This document shows, piece by piece, positions 1 through 8,371 of a stretch of 64,000 nt of DNA. Source of the stretch: Halomonas sp. CUBES01 (GTDB taxonomy: Bacteria; Pseudomonadota; Gammaproteobacteria; Pseudomonadales; Halomonadaceae); contig NZ_JAJLLW010000002.1 of NCBI RefSeq assembly GCF_020991005.1, positions 62,001-126,000 on the forward strand, in the 5' to 3' direction. The notes beneath the pieces were generated by a model. It saw only the letters and a list, made by a program, of their open reading frames with translations. It was not told the origin of the DNA and did not search any database. Made by a program: the position numbers and the translations under genes. How positions within the stretch are numbered: the stretch's first letter is position 1; every line of letters begins with the position of its first letter.

Positions 1-5
1 AGGCT

Positions 6-36
6 TTGACCGGCAACCAAGGGTGGGTGCTAGTAT
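6..36 (+). promoter_or_regulatory. possible sigma70 promoter for doeABX
   Basis: A TTGACC box (6-11) and a TAGTAT box (31-36) lie about 110 bases before doeA. The 19-base spacer is longer than optimal, so the match is moderate. It is the best candidate in the short upstream sequence available, and the true promoter could lie further left, outside the window. Confidence 0.3.
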
Positions 37-147
37 CGGCTCAAGACGACGTTGGCGGGCCTACTGTGGCGGTGACCAGGTCGATCCTGTGGCCCAGCGA
101 CCTGTAATGGCGCTGGTTCTTGGTGATCCTTAATGGCGAGTTGCCCG

Positions 148-1347
148 ATGACTCAGGTGTCCCTGCCTTTCACTCGTGAAGAGTATGCAAACCGCCTCTG
201 GAAGGTGCGTGCTGAAATGGCCGGTCGCGGCATTGACGTCTTGATCGTCAGTGACCCCTCTAACATGGCCTGGCTGACCGGCTACGACGGTTGGTCGTTC
301 TATGTCCATCAGTGCGTGCTGGTGGGCCTCGAGGGTGAGCCTGTCTGGTTTGGCCGGCGCATGGATGCTAACGGCGCGTTGCGTACCTGCTGGATTGATC
401 CCGACAACATCACCTATTACCCGGATTATTACGTGCAGAATCCGGATATGCACCCGATGGAATACCTGGCCCAGTCGATCATGCCCGACCGAGGCTGGCA
501 CCTGGGCGTGGTGGGCATGGAAATGGACAACTACTACTTTTCCGCCAAGGCTTATCAGAGCTTGCTGCGTGAACTGCCCCATGCGCGCTTCATGGATGCC
601 AACGCCCTGGTAAACTGGTGCCGGTCGATCAAGTCGCCCCAGGAAATCAGCTATATGCGCACGGCCGCCAAGATCGTGGAAGGTATGCACACGCGTATAC
701 TGGAAGTCATCGAGCCAGGCCTGCCCAAGAGCAAGCTGGTCTCGGAGATTTACCGCGTCGGTATCGAAGGCTTTGTGGATGAAAACGGCAAGGTATTTGG
801 CGGCGACTATCCGGCGATCGTGCCTATGCTGCCCACCGGCAAGGACGCTGCGGCTCCCCACCTGACCTGGGACGATACGCCGTTTCGCGAAGGCGAGGGC
901 ACGTTTTTCGAGATTGCCGGGGTATTCAAGCGCTACCACGCGCCGATGTCGCGGACGGTATTCTTAGGCAAGCCGCCGGCGGATTTTATTCGGGCGGAGT
1001 CGGCGCTGCTGGAAGGCATCGAAAACGGCCTGGCGGTGGCCAAGCCCGGCAATGGTACTGCCGATATTGCCATGGCGCTGGGCGCTGCCATGGATAAATA
1101 CGGCTTTGACCGCGGCGGCGCCCGCTGTGGCTATTCGATCGGTATTTCCTACCCGCCGGACTGGGGCGAGCGCACCATGAGCCTGCGCCCCTCGGATGAC
1201 ACCATCCTGCAGCCGGGCATGACGTTTCACTTCATGCCCGGCCTGTGGGTTGAAGACTGGGGCCTGGAAATCACTGAAAGCATCTTGATCACCGAAGACG
1301 GCTGCGAAACGCTGGCCAACTTTCCGCGTCAGCTGTTTGTTAAGTAA
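148..1347 (+). CDS. doeA: ectoine hydrolase DoeA
   Basis: This is an M24 (creatinase/aminopeptidase-fold) hydrolase that opens the ectoine ring to N-alpha-acetyl-L-2,4-diaminobutyrate, the first step of ectoine catabolism in the cytoplasm. The 399 residues have the creatinase N-terminal domain (about 1-160) and the pita-bread domain (about 165-399). The protein closely matches what I know of Halomonas DoeA, including the segments SNMAWLTGYDGW and GGARCGYSIGISYP. I chose the ATG at 148 because it has a GGCGAG Shine-Dalgarno at 135-140 and gives the family's MTQVSLPF beginning; an in-frame ATG at 133 adds five residues. doeB follows 12 bases downstream. The family identity is secure, and the exact start is the only doubt. 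Confidence 0.95.
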   Translation: MTQVSLPFTREEYANRLWKVRAEMAGRGIDVLIVSDPSNMAWLTGYDGWSFYVHQCVLVGLEGEPVWFGRRMDANGALRTCWIDPDNITYYPDYYVQNPDMHPMEYLAQSIMPDRGWHLGVVGMEMDNYYFSAKAYQSLLRELPHARFMDANALVNWCRSIKSPQEISYMRTAAKIVEGMHTRILEVIEPGLPKSKLVSEIYRVGIEGFVDENGKVFGGDYPAIVPMLPTGKDAAAPHLTWDDTPFREGEGTFFEIAGVFKRYHAPMSRTVFLGKPPADFIRAESALLEGIENGLAVAKPGNGTADIAMALGAAMDKYGFDRGGARCGYSIGISYPPDWGERTMSLRPSDDTILQPGMTFHFMPGLWVEDWGLEITESILITEDGCETLANFPRQLFVK

Positions 1348-1359
1348 AAGGACGACACC

Positions 1360-2391
1360 ATGACGATACCCTCCCGCCAACAGCGGCCCAGCCCGATTTC
1401 GGCTACCGTGGACTTTGATGCCGACGGCGTCCAGCACGGCTTCTTGAAGCTGCCGATTTCCACCGATGAATCCGCCTGGGGCGCGGTGATGATACCCGTC
1501 ACCGTGGTGAAGAATGGCGACGGCCCCACGGCGCTTTTGACCGGCGGCAACCACGGCGATGAATACGAGGGCATCACTTCGCTGCTCAAACTGTCGTCAA
1601 CGCTCAAGGCAGAGGACGTCACCGGGCGGGTGATTATCGTGCCGTGCATGAACACCCCGGCGGTGATGGCCGGGAAACGCACCTCGCCGATGGACAAGGG
1701 CAACCTCAACCGCAGCTTTCCGGGCGACCCCAACGGCAGCGTCACGCCGCAGATTGCCGACTACTTCACCCGCGTGCTGGTGCCGATGAGCGACGTCGTG
1801 CTCGACCTGCATTCCGGCGGCCGCACGCTGGATATCCTGCCGTTCGGCGCCTCCCACGTGCTGGACGACAAAGCCCAGCAGCAGGCCGCCCTGGAGGGGG
1901 CCAAAGCCTTTGGCGCGCCCTACGCCATGGTGATGTTCGAGCTGGATGCAGAGAAACTCTTCGACACCGCCTGCGAGCGCCAGGGCAAGGTGTTTGTGGC
2001 CACCGAGCTTGGTGGGGGCGGCACCTCGACGCCCGAGAGCATCGCGATTGCCGAACGTGGCGTACGTAATTTCCTGATCCATTACGGTCTGGTAGCAGGC
2101 GAGGTGGAAATGCCTGCCGGTGGGCAGATGTATCTGGATATGCCCGACGCCAGTTGCTACGTGCAAAGCCAGCATTCAGGCGTGCTCGAACTGCTGGTGG
2201 CGCTGGGTGACGAGGTAAAAAAGGGCCAAACCATTGCCTACGTCTACGACATGACCCGCAGCGGCACCGAACCGGTGGCGTATCACGCCGAACGCGACGG
2301 CATTCTGATGGCCCGTCGCGCACCGTCGTTAATCAACATGGGCGACACCCTGGCGGTGATTGCCGATGTGGTTGAGCGTCTGGAGGCGTAA
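1360..2391 (+). CDS. doeB: N-alpha-acetyl-L-2,4-diaminobutyrate deacetylase DoeB
   Basis: DoeB removes acetate from N-alpha-acetyl-diaminobutyrate to give L-2,4-diaminobutyrate, the second step of ectoine degradation. It belongs to the succinylglutamate desuccinylase/aspartoacylase (AstE/AspA, M14-like) zinc family. The metal-site pattern is visible as GGNHGDEYEG near residue 65, a DLHSGG segment near residue 150, and a catalytic Glu in ATELGGGG near residue 217. The C-terminal third (about 245-343) forms the beta-rich domain seen in this family. The ATG at 1360 follows an AAAGGA Shine-Dalgarno just after the doeA stop, so the two genes are very probably co-transcribed. Confidence 0.95.
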   Translation: MTIPSRQQRPSPISATVDFDADGVQHGFLKLPISTDESAWGAVMIPVTVVKNGDGPTALLTGGNHGDEYEGITSLLKLSSTLKAEDVTGRVIIVPCMNTPAVMAGKRTSPMDKGNLNRSFPGDPNGSVTPQIADYFTRVLVPMSDVVLDLHSGGRTLDILPFGASHVLDDKAQQQAALEGAKAFGAPYAMVMFELDAEKLFDTACERQGKVFVATELGGGGTSTPESIAIAERGVRNFLIHYGLVAGEVEMPAGGQMYLDMPDASCYVQSQHSGVLELLVALGDEVKKGQTIAYVYDMTRSGTEPVAYHAERDGILMARRAPSLINMGDTLAVIADVVERLEA

Positions 2392-2402
2392 CCCCTGCCG
2401 TG

Positions 2403-2873
2403 ATGAAACTTGATCGTTACGACCTGAAAATTCTCGACATTTTGTCCCGCGACGGGCGAATCACCAAGTCGAAGCTGGCCGACGCCATCAACCTCTCGGT
2501 CAGCCCTTGCTGGGAGCGGGTCAAGCGGCTGGAAAACGCCGGCGTCATCCAGGGTTACAGCGCGCGCATCGATGCCGAGGTGCTGGTGCCGCGCAATCCC
2601 GTCTGGGTGCAAATCGAGCTCAAACAGCACAACGCCGACAGCTTTGCACGCTTTGAGGCGCTGGTGATGCAGACGCCGGAGGTGACCGAGTGCGTGGCGG
2701 TGGGCGGCGGCGTGGACTATCTGGTCAAGTTTGAAGCCCGCACCATCGACAGCTACCAGCGCCTGATGGACAAGTGGCTGGTCTCGGATGCAGGTATCGA
2801 GCGCTATTTCACCTATATCGTGACCAAGACCGTCAAGCGCGAGCCCATCGGTATCGATATCGGCGACGTGTAA
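2403..2873 (+). CDS. doeX: Lrp/AsnC-family regulator of ectoine degradation DoeX
   Basis: This 156-residue Lrp/AsnC regulator has an N-terminal winged helix-turn-helix (about 1-60, with LDRYDLKILDIL and the recognition-helix region NLSVSPCWERVKRL). A RAM ligand-binding domain follows (about 70-150, with ECVAVGGGVDYLVKF). DoeX of Halomonas controls the doe genes; here it is the third gene of doeABX, so it probably regulates its own operon. Translation could start at the GTG at 2400 or the ATG at 2403; only a distant GGAGG (2382-2386) inside the doeB end precedes them. A strong terminator follows directly, which sets the regulator at the end of its transcript and separates it from doeC. Confidence 0.93.
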   Translation: MKLDRYDLKILDILSRDGRITKSKLADAINLSVSPCWERVKRLENAGVIQGYSARIDAEVLVPRNPVWVQIELKQHNADSFARFEALVMQTPEVTECVAVGGGVDYLVKFEARTIDSYQRLMDKWLVSDAGIERYFTYIVTKTVKREPIGIDIGDV

Positions 2874-2894
2874 TGCCCTGATGCCGTTTACCCG

Positions 2895-2930
2895 CCAAAA
2901 AAAACCGCTGCTAAAGCGGTTTTGACAAAA
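2895..2930 (+). terminator. intrinsic terminator after doeX
   Basis: A perfect nine-base stem (AAAACCGCT, 2901-2909, with AGCGGTTTT, 2915-2923) and five-base loop sit 27 bases after doeX. A-tracts on one side and T-tracts on the other make it potentially bidirectional. It splits the doe cluster into doeABX and doeCD. Confidence 0.8.
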
Positions 2931-3005
2931 AAAGTTCCGCGATTGCCTGGCGCTTTCAAAAACACTTCGTGCGCCATCTCCTCTAGGCTAGACACATCGA
3001 AACAC

Positions 3006-3020
3006 GACGGCTCAGCCGTC
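3006..3020. promoter_or_regulatory. palindrome upstream of doeC, possible operator
   Basis: A perfect 7+1+7 inverted repeat (GACGGCT, one base, AGCCGTC) lies about 58 bases before the doeC start, in the gap after the doeX terminator. The one-base centre is too tight for an RNA hairpin loop, so a protein-binding site is more likely. I do not see a convincing promoter pair next to it. Which protein would bind, DoeX or another, is unknown. Confidence 0.3.
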
Positions 3021-3077
3021 ATTTTCAATGTTCAATGGCTTGTCGCCTGCCAAGGCGTGCAACCCGGGGAGGTGCCC

Positions 3078-4574
3078 ATGACCACACTATCGACGACGCT
3101 TGCCAAACGCCTGGAAGATCCGCGTCTGTTCCGTCAGTACGCCTACGTGAACGGTAAATGGACGCATGGCGAGGGCGGTCGTGAAGAAGCGGTCTACGAC
3201 CCCGCAACCAATGAAGCCATCGGCCATATCCCGCTGCTGGAAGCCAATCAGATTACTGCCGCCGTGGATGCGGCTGAAGACGCCTTTGGACAGTGGCGGG
3301 CGCTGCGCGCTGACGAACGCTGCGAGCGCCTGCTGGCCTGGTATGACCTGATTCAGGCCAACCGTGAAGACCTCGCCACCATCATGACGCTTGAGCAGGG
3401 AAAACCGCTGCCTGATTCCCGCGGCGAGGTGCAATACGGTGCCAGCTTCGTGCGTTGGTTCGCCGAAGAAGGCAAGCGTACCTACGGCGACACCATCCCC
3501 AGCCCGATTCCCAATGCCTCGCTCGGCACCCTCAAGGAGCCGGTGGGTATTTCGGCCATGATCACGCCTTGGAACTTTCCGCTGGCGATGATTACCCGCA
3601 AGGCCGCAGCGGCGCTGGCAGCCGGCTGCCCGGTGATCATCAAGCCGGCCAACGAAACGCCGTTTTCGGCGCTGGCGCTGGCAGAACTCGCCGAGCGGGC
3701 CGGCATTCCGGAAGGCATCTTCAACGTTGTGCTGGGTGACCCGCCCGAGGTGTCCAAGATTCTGTGCTCCGAGCCGCGTATCCGCGCGCTGTCGTTCACC
3801 GGCTCCACCCGCGTCGGGCGCATCCTGATCGAGCAGAGCGCCAACACCGTCAAGCGGCTCGCGTTGGAGCTGGGCGGGAACGCGCCGTTTATCGTAGGCC
3901 CGGATATGGATCCCAAGGAAGCCGCCTATGCAGCGGTGGCGGCCAAGTTCCAGACCGCCGGGCAGGACTGTCTGGCGGCCAACCGTATTCTGGTGCACGA
4001 ATCCATCCACGATGAATTCGTCGAGCAGTTTGCCGAGCGCATGTCCGCGCTGACCGTGGGTAACGGGCTGGAGAGTGAAATCGATCTGGGGCCGCTGATT
4101 CACCGCCAGGCGGTCGATAAAGCCGCCTCCATCGTCGACGACGCAGTGTCGAAAGGCGCCACCATGGTGGCGGGTGACCAGAGCCAGGCCCCCGGCGAGA
4201 ACTTCTTCATGCCGGTGCTGCTCACCAACGTCACCGCGAACATGAAAGTATGGCGGGAGGAAAACTTCGCGCCGGTTGCCGGGATTACCAAGTATTCCAG
4301 CGACGATGAAGTGATCGAAATGGCCAACGATACCGAGTATGGCCTGGCGGCGTATATCTACACCCACGATATTCGGCGTATCTGGAAGCTGATGCGCGCT
4401 CTGGAATACGGCATGGTCAGCGTCAACTCGGTTAAGATGACCGGCCCGCCGGTGCCCTTTGGCGGCGTGAAACAATCCGGCCTCGGCCGTGAGGGCGGCG
4501 CCACGGGTATCGATGAGTACCTGGAAACCAAGTATTACTGCCTGGGCGCGCTGGGTTCCGTCTCCGGCAGCTAG
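3078..4574 (+). CDS. doeC: aspartate-semialdehyde dehydrogenase DoeC (ALDH superfamily)
   Basis: DoeC oxidises L-aspartate-4-semialdehyde to aspartate, the last step of ectoine catabolism, using NAD(P)+. The 498 residues are a full-length GabD-type aldehyde dehydrogenase. ITPWNFPLAMI is near residue 170, the catalytic Glu is in LELGGNAPF near residue 268, and the catalytic Cys is in GQDCLAANR near residue 302. I chose the ATG at 3078, preceded by GGGGAGG (3066-3072); the open frame runs upstream to 2922 but would then start inside the doeX terminator. By sequence alone it resembles succinate-semialdehyde dehydrogenase, and the neighbours give the substrate. Confidence 0.93.
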   Translation: MTTLSTTLAKRLEDPRLFRQYAYVNGKWTHGEGGREEAVYDPATNEAIGHIPLLEANQITAAVDAAEDAFGQWRALRADERCERLLAWYDLIQANREDLATIMTLEQGKPLPDSRGEVQYGASFVRWFAEEGKRTYGDTIPSPIPNASLGTLKEPVGISAMITPWNFPLAMITRKAAAALAAGCPVIIKPANETPFSALALAELAERAGIPEGIFNVVLGDPPEVSKILCSEPRIRALSFTGSTRVGRILIEQSANTVKRLALELGGNAPFIVGPDMDPKEAAYAAVAAKFQTAGQDCLAANRILVHESIHDEFVEQFAERMSALTVGNGLESEIDLGPLIHRQAVDKAASIVDDAVSKGATMVAGDQSQAPGENFFMPVLLTNVTANMKVWREENFAPVAGITKYSSDDEVIEMANDTEYGLAAYIYTHDIRRIWKLMRALEYGMVSVNSVKMTGPPVPFGGVKQSGLGREGGATGIDEYLETKYYCLGALGSVSGS

Positions 4575-4614
4575 GAGCGCCTGGGTACCCAGCCGTCAGT
4601 CACTATTTAAATAC

Positions 4615-4635
4615 CCTCCCCGCTCTGTGGGGAGG
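4615..4635 (+). other. hairpin between doeC and doeD
   Basis: CCTCCCC (4615-4621) pairs perfectly with GGGGAGG (4629-4635) around a seven-base loop. It is followed by only three T residues, so it is a poor terminator. It sits 22 bases before doeD and could stabilise or partly attenuate the transcript. A separate 12-base palindrome, CTGGGTACCCAG, lies at 4581-4592. Confidence 0.45.
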
Positions 4636-4657
4636 TTTACCGTCTAGAGAGAACGCC

Positions 4658-6091
4658 ATGAGCTTGCATCAGGATCTGATCGAACGTGATCGTAACGTCA
4701 CCTTCCACGCCTCTACCCACCTGCGTGACTTCGCCCATGGCGATGCGCCGGGTCGGGTGATTACCGGTGGTCAGGGCATCAATATCGTGGACAAGGACGG
4801 CCGTGAATTTATCGATGGCTTTGCCGGACTCTACTGCGTCAACATCGGCTATGGGCGCACCGAAGTGGCCGAGGCCATCTACAAGCAGGCCCTGGAGCTC
4901 TCTTACTACCACACCTATGTGGGCCACTCGAACGAGCCGCAGATCGAGCTTTCCGAGCGCATTCTGAAAATCGCCGGCATGAACATGTCCAAGGTGTACT
5001 ACGGCATGTCCGGGTCGGATGCCAACGAAACCCAGCTCAAGATCGTGCGTTACTACAATAACGTCCTGGGGCGGCCGCAGAAGAAAAAGGTCATCTCGCG
5101 GATGCGCGGCTATCACGGTTCCGGCATTGCGTCGGGATCGCTGACCGGCCTGAAAGCCTTTCACGATCATTTCGACCTGCCGATCGATACTATTCGGCAT
5201 ACCGAAGCGCCGCACTATTACCTGCGGGCTGCCGAGCAGCACGGCATGACCGAGCTCGAGTTCTCTGCCTACTGTGCGGACAAGCTGGAAGCGATGATTC
5301 TGGAAGAAGGCCCGGATACCGTGGCGGCCTTCATCGGCGAGCCGGTACTCGGCACCGGCGGCATCGTACCGCCCCCCGAGGGTTACTGGGCAGCCATCCA
5401 GGCGGTGCTGGCCAAGTACGACGTGCTGTTGATTGCCGATGAAGTGGTGTGCGGCTTTGGGCGTACCGGCTCGGACTTCGGCAGCCATCACTATCAAATG
5501 AAGCCCGACCTGATCACCATCGCCAAGGGGTTAACCAGCGCCTACCAGCCCTTGTCCGGCGTGATTGTCGGCGAGAAAGTCTGGCAGGTGCTCGAGCAGG
5601 GCACCGGTGAATACGGCCCCATCGGCCACGGCTGGACCTACTCCGGCCACGCCCTTGGCTGTGCGGCCGGCCTTGCCAACCTGGACATCATCGAGCGTGA
5701 AAACCTGGTGGGCAACGCGGCGGAAACCGGCGGCTACTTTCAGCAGCAGCTCAAGGCCACGTTCGAAGGCCACCCGCTGCTGGGCGACGTGCGCGGCGTT
5801 GGCCTGATGGCCGCGCTCGAATTCTCGCCGGATGCCAAGCAGCGCCTGCACTTCGACCCGGCGCTCAAGGTCGGCCCCCGCGTGGCCGCCGCGGCCATGG
5901 AAGAGAACCTGATTGCCCGCGCCATGCCGCAGGGTGACATCCTCGGCTTTGCGCCGCCGCTGACCATCAACCGTGACGAAATCGACGACATGATTGGTCG
6001 TGCCAAGCGCGCCATCGACCGGGTCACCGACGAACTGGTACGCGCGGGCGATCTGAAAACCGGCGACAAAGAAGCCGCGTTCACAGTGTAA
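4658..6091 (+). CDS. doeD: L-2,4-diaminobutyrate transaminase DoeD
   Basis: DoeD is a class III PLP-dependent aminotransferase that converts 2,4-diaminobutyrate to aspartate-4-semialdehyde, feeding DoeC. The 477 residues carry the class III hallmarks: YYGMSGSDANETQLK near residue 115, the PLP-ring Asp in LLIADEVVCGFGRTG near residue 260, and the Schiff-base Lys in ITIAKGLTSAYQP near residue 290. The start ATG at 4658 follows a GAGAG Shine-Dalgarno. doeD is 83 bases behind doeC on the same strand, with a hairpin but no strong terminator between them, so doeCD probably form one transcript. A strong terminator follows. Confidence 0.94.
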   Translation: MSLHQDLIERDRNVTFHASTHLRDFAHGDAPGRVITGGQGINIVDKDGREFIDGFAGLYCVNIGYGRTEVAEAIYKQALELSYYHTYVGHSNEPQIELSERILKIAGMNMSKVYYGMSGSDANETQLKIVRYYNNVLGRPQKKKVISRMRGYHGSGIASGSLTGLKAFHDHFDLPIDTIRHTEAPHYYLRAAEQHGMTELEFSAYCADKLEAMILEEGPDTVAAFIGEPVLGTGGIVPPPEGYWAAIQAVLAKYDVLLIADEVVCGFGRTGSDFGSHHYQMKPDLITIAKGLTSAYQPLSGVIVGEKVWQVLEQGTGEYGPIGHGWTYSGHALGCAAGLANLDIIERENLVGNAAETGGYFQQQLKATFEGHPLLGDVRGVGLMAALEFSPDAKQRLHFDPALKVGPRVAAAAMEENLIARAMPQGDILGFAPPLTINRDEIDDMIGRAKRAIDRVTDELVRAGDLKTGDKEAAFTV

Positions 6092-6110
6092 AGAGAGCCT
6101 TTGCCGGATT

Positions 6111-6146
6111 AACGCCGCTGCCTGTGCAGCGGCGTTTTTGTTTTTC
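6111..6146 (+). terminator. intrinsic terminator after doeD
   Basis: An eleven-base perfect stem (AACGCCGCTGC, 6111-6121, with GCAGCGGCGTT, 6126-6136) and CTGT loop is followed by TTTGTTTTT. It closes the ectoine-degradation cluster. Confidence 0.88.
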
Positions 6147-6202
6147 AACGCCTCGACTATGCTTAATAGCCCCACGTTTCACTATTAATCCGAGGAGTTT
6201 CC

Positions 6203-6883
6203 ATGCAGCCCGTACTGGCATTTGATGTGTATGGCACGCTGATTGATACCCAAGGGGTCAAGGTTGAGCTTGAACGACGCCTGACCGAGCCGGATAAAGC
6301 CGCTGAATTTGCCCGCCGCTGGCGCGATAAGCAGCTGGAGTACAGCTTTCGTCACGGTCTGATGGGGGCCTATGTGCCGTTCTCGCAGTGCACACGGGAA
6401 GCCCTGGTGTTCACCGACCGCGCCCTGCAGACTGGGCTTTCGGATAACGACCAGGATCACCTGATGGCCGTGTATGCCGAGCTTCCCGCCTTCCCCGATG
6501 TGGTGCCTGCGCTTGATCAACTACGCGACGCGGGAATGCGCTGCGTGGCGTTTTCCAACGGCACCGCCGATGCGGTCTCTGCCTTGCTGAAGCGCGCGGG
6601 GGTCGATCAGCACATGGACGACGTGGTAAGCGTCGACGATATCAAACGCTTCAAACCCGACCCGTCGGTTTATGCATTTTTACGCAACCGCCTGGAAACC
6701 CGCCCCGAGCAGACCTGGCTGATTTCCAGCAACCCCTTCGATGTGATTGGTGCCACCCACGCCGGCTTGCGCAGTGCCTGGGTACGCCGCCACTCGGATG
6801 CGCCCTTCGACCCCTGGGGGGTAGAGCCCGATATGACGGTCACGGATCTCGAGTCATTGGCCGACCGCTTACTCAACGTATAG
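6203..6883 (+). CDS. haloacid dehalogenase, type II (HAD superfamily)
   Basis: This 226-residue HAD-superfamily hydrolase has the L-2-haloacid dehalogenase (type II) pattern. The nucleophile Asp8 is in AFDVYGTLID, motif II is AFSNGTADA near residue 117, the motif III Lys is in IKRFKPDPSVY near residue 150, and LISSNPFDVIGA is near residue 175. Enzymes of this group hydrolyse L-2-haloacids to D-2-hydroxyacids. Sequence alone does not rule out another small substrate such as a phosphate ester. The start has a GAGGAG Shine-Dalgarno at 6192-6197. It stands just after the doe terminator and 13 bases before the DUF302 gene, so those two are likely co-transcribed. Confidence 0.85.
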   Translation: MQPVLAFDVYGTLIDTQGVKVELERRLTEPDKAAEFARRWRDKQLEYSFRHGLMGAYVPFSQCTREALVFTDRALQTGLSDNDQDHLMAVYAELPAFPDVVPALDQLRDAGMRCVAFSNGTADAVSALLKRAGVDQHMDDVVSVDDIKRFKPDPSVYAFLRNRLETRPEQTWLISSNPFDVIGATHAGLRSAWVRRHSDAPFDPWGVEPDMTVTDLESLADRLLNV

Positions 6884-6896
6884 ACAAGGAAACAAT

Positions 6897-7349
6897 ATGC
6901 GCTTTTTACCTTTATTGGCGACGGTGGGTGGGTTGCTCAGTCAGCCGGCGCTGGCCGAAGGCGATAACGGCATTGAACACCTGACCAGCGAGACCAATTT
7001 TTCCACGGTCGTCAGGCAGCTTAACGACGCCCTGGATGACAACGGCCTGAGCCTGATGGCCACCGTGAACCATGGTCAAAATGCGGCGAACAACGACCTT
7101 GAGCTCGCCCCGACCATGACCTTCATCTTCGGCAATCCTAAGGCCGGTACGCCGATGATGCAGTGTCAGGGCAGCGTTGCGCTGGATTTGCCGCAGAAAA
7201 TGGTGGTGCGTGAAACCGATGACGGCGTGCGCCTGGAGTGGAACGACCCTCACTACCTGGCCGAGCGCCATGGGCTTGAGGGGTGTGATCTCCCACTCGA
7301 CAACATTGCGGGCGTACTGAACGATGTCGCCGAGCGTGCGGCTCAGTGA
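6897..7349 (+). CDS. periplasmic DUF302-family protein
   Basis: This 150-residue protein begins with a cleavable signal peptide (about 1-20, ending QPALA). The rest is a single DUF302 domain: FSTVVRQLNDALDDNGLSLMATVNHGQNA, then a central TFIFGNPKAGTPMM segment, and VRLEWNDPHYLAERHG near the end. DUF302 proteins are small alpha/beta proteins whose biochemical role is not established. The domain keeps the usual length and looks intact. It is 13 bases behind the haloacid dehalogenase gene, with the AAGGAA of the intergenic gap as Shine-Dalgarno, so co-expression is probable. A functional link between the two is not evident. Confidence 0.85.
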   Translation: MRFLPLLATVGGLLSQPALAEGDNGIEHLTSETNFSTVVRQLNDALDDNGLSLMATVNHGQNAANNDLELAPTMTFIFGNPKAGTPMMQCQGSVALDLPQKMVVRETDDGVRLEWNDPHYLAERHGLEGCDLPLDNIAGVLNDVAERAAQ

Positions 7350-7435
7350 AGGCGCTGAACGTTCACCAGGTCGCGTTGTCCAGACGCACCAGGTAAGCGC
7401 ATAATAGTGAGCGCTCAACGACTTAGGATGCCATC

Positions 7436-7783
7436 ATGTCAGAAAAGATCTATTGTATTGCCGGTTTCAAACCCAAGCCCGGAAAAGAAGAAGCCGTCTT
7501 CAAGGCGCTTCAGGCACTGGAGCCCAACGCGCATCGTGAAGATGCCTGTATTCACTATACCGTGACGCGTCAGATCGATAACCCCTTCGCCCAGGGCACC
7601 AGCTACCCGATTGTCTTCCATGAAATCTGGGCCAGCCGCGAAGAGTTCGAAGCCCATTGTCAGCGCAAGGAAATCCAGGATTTCTTCGCCCAGCAGGTTG
7701 AGGCGCCCGATGGCGATATCGAAGACGCCAACGTCTGTGTCTACACCGATGAACCCTGGAATTTCGACGCGCCCAAGGTGTAA
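7436..7783 (+). CDS. antibiotic-biosynthesis-monooxygenase (ABM) fold protein
   Basis: This 115-residue protein has the ferredoxin-like ABM fold: an opening strand IYCIAGFKPKPGKEEAVFKAL, HYTVTRQIDNP, then the family's FHEIWASREEFEAHCQRKEIQDFF. Relatives include quinol monooxygenase YgiN, haem-degrading enzymes and LsrG, which acts on phospho-AI-2. No signal peptide is seen, so it should be cytoplasmic. Its stop is 54 bases before luxS on the same strand with no terminator between, which suggests co-transcription and makes a role around AI-2 or LuxS products worth considering. That link is inference from position. Confidence 0.82.
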   Translation: MSEKIYCIAGFKPKPGKEEAVFKALQALEPNAHREDACIHYTVTRQIDNPFAQGTSYPIVFHEIWASREEFEAHCQRKEIQDFFAQQVEAPDGDIEDANVCVYTDEPWNFDAPKV

Positions 7784-7837
7784 TTCAAAGGTGTACAATA
7801 GGGCCAAGTCAGCTACGTACAGCGGAAAGGAGCCAAG

Positions 7838-8305
7838 ATGACCGAGCAAAAGATGAACGTCGAGAGCTTTAACCTGGATCACACCAAGGTAAAAGCACCC
7901 TACGTCCGTTTGGCCGATATCAAGGAAGGCCAGAACGGCGACCGGATTCATAAATACGATTTGCGCATTTGCCAGCCGAACAAAGGCCACATGGATATGC
8001 CGGCGCTCCATTCGTTGGAGCACCTGATGGCTGAGATGTCGCGCAATCATACCGATAAAGTGGTCGATATCAGCCCCATGGGCTGCCAGACCGGCTTTTA
8101 CATCGCGATGATCAACCACGACGATTACGACGGCGTGATCGAGATCCTCGAGAAAACCCTCAAAGATATTCTCGATGCCACCGAAGTGCCTGCCTGCAAT
8201 GAAATGCAGTGCGGCTGGGCGGCCAGTCACAGCCTTGAAGGCGCCCAGGAGCTTGCCAAGGCCTTGCTGGACAAGCGTAATGAGTGGACGCAGGTGTTTG
8301 CGTGA
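7838..8305 (+). CDS. luxS: S-ribosylhomocysteine lyase LuxS
   Basis: LuxS cleaves S-ribosylhomocysteine to homocysteine and 4,5-dihydroxy-2,3-pentanedione, the precursor of autoinducer AI-2, in the activated methyl cycle. The 155 residues show the metal-binding HSLEH motif near residue 54, the catalytic Cys in PMGCQTGFY near residue 84, and a third metal ligand in [18 protein letters not shown] near residue 126. The ATG at 7838 has a strong AAAGGAG at 7825-7831; a second ATG at 7853 is less well placed. The gene ends at a strong terminator. The ABM-fold protein upstream probably shares its transcript. Confidence 0.96.
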   Translation: MTEQKMNVESFNLDHTKVKAPYVRLADIKEGQNGDRIHKYDLRICQPNKGHMDMPALHSLEHLMAEMSRNHTDKVVDISPMGCQTGFYIAMINHDDYDGVIEILEKTLKDILDATEVPACNEMQCGWAASHSLEGAQELAKALLDKRNEWTQVFA

Positions 8306-8335
8306 CCATGACGTAACGCTTTGATTGCATGTCTT

Positions 8336-8371
8336 CCAACGCCCCCTTGGTCAGGGGGCGTTGGTGTTTCA
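8336..8371 (+). terminator. terminator after luxS
   Basis: A twelve-base perfect stem (CCAACGCCCCCT, 8336-8347, with AGGGGGCGTTGG, 8353-8364) with TGGTC loop is followed by TGTTTC. It lies between luxS and the convergent diguanylate cyclase gene and could serve both strands, though the T-tract is weak. Confidence 0.72.

Noticed and set aside
3087..4475. 462-codon open frame antisense to doeC
   Set aside because: It lies wholly opposite a clear aldehyde dehydrogenase, has no recognisable domain, and long antisense frames are common in GC-rich coding DNA.
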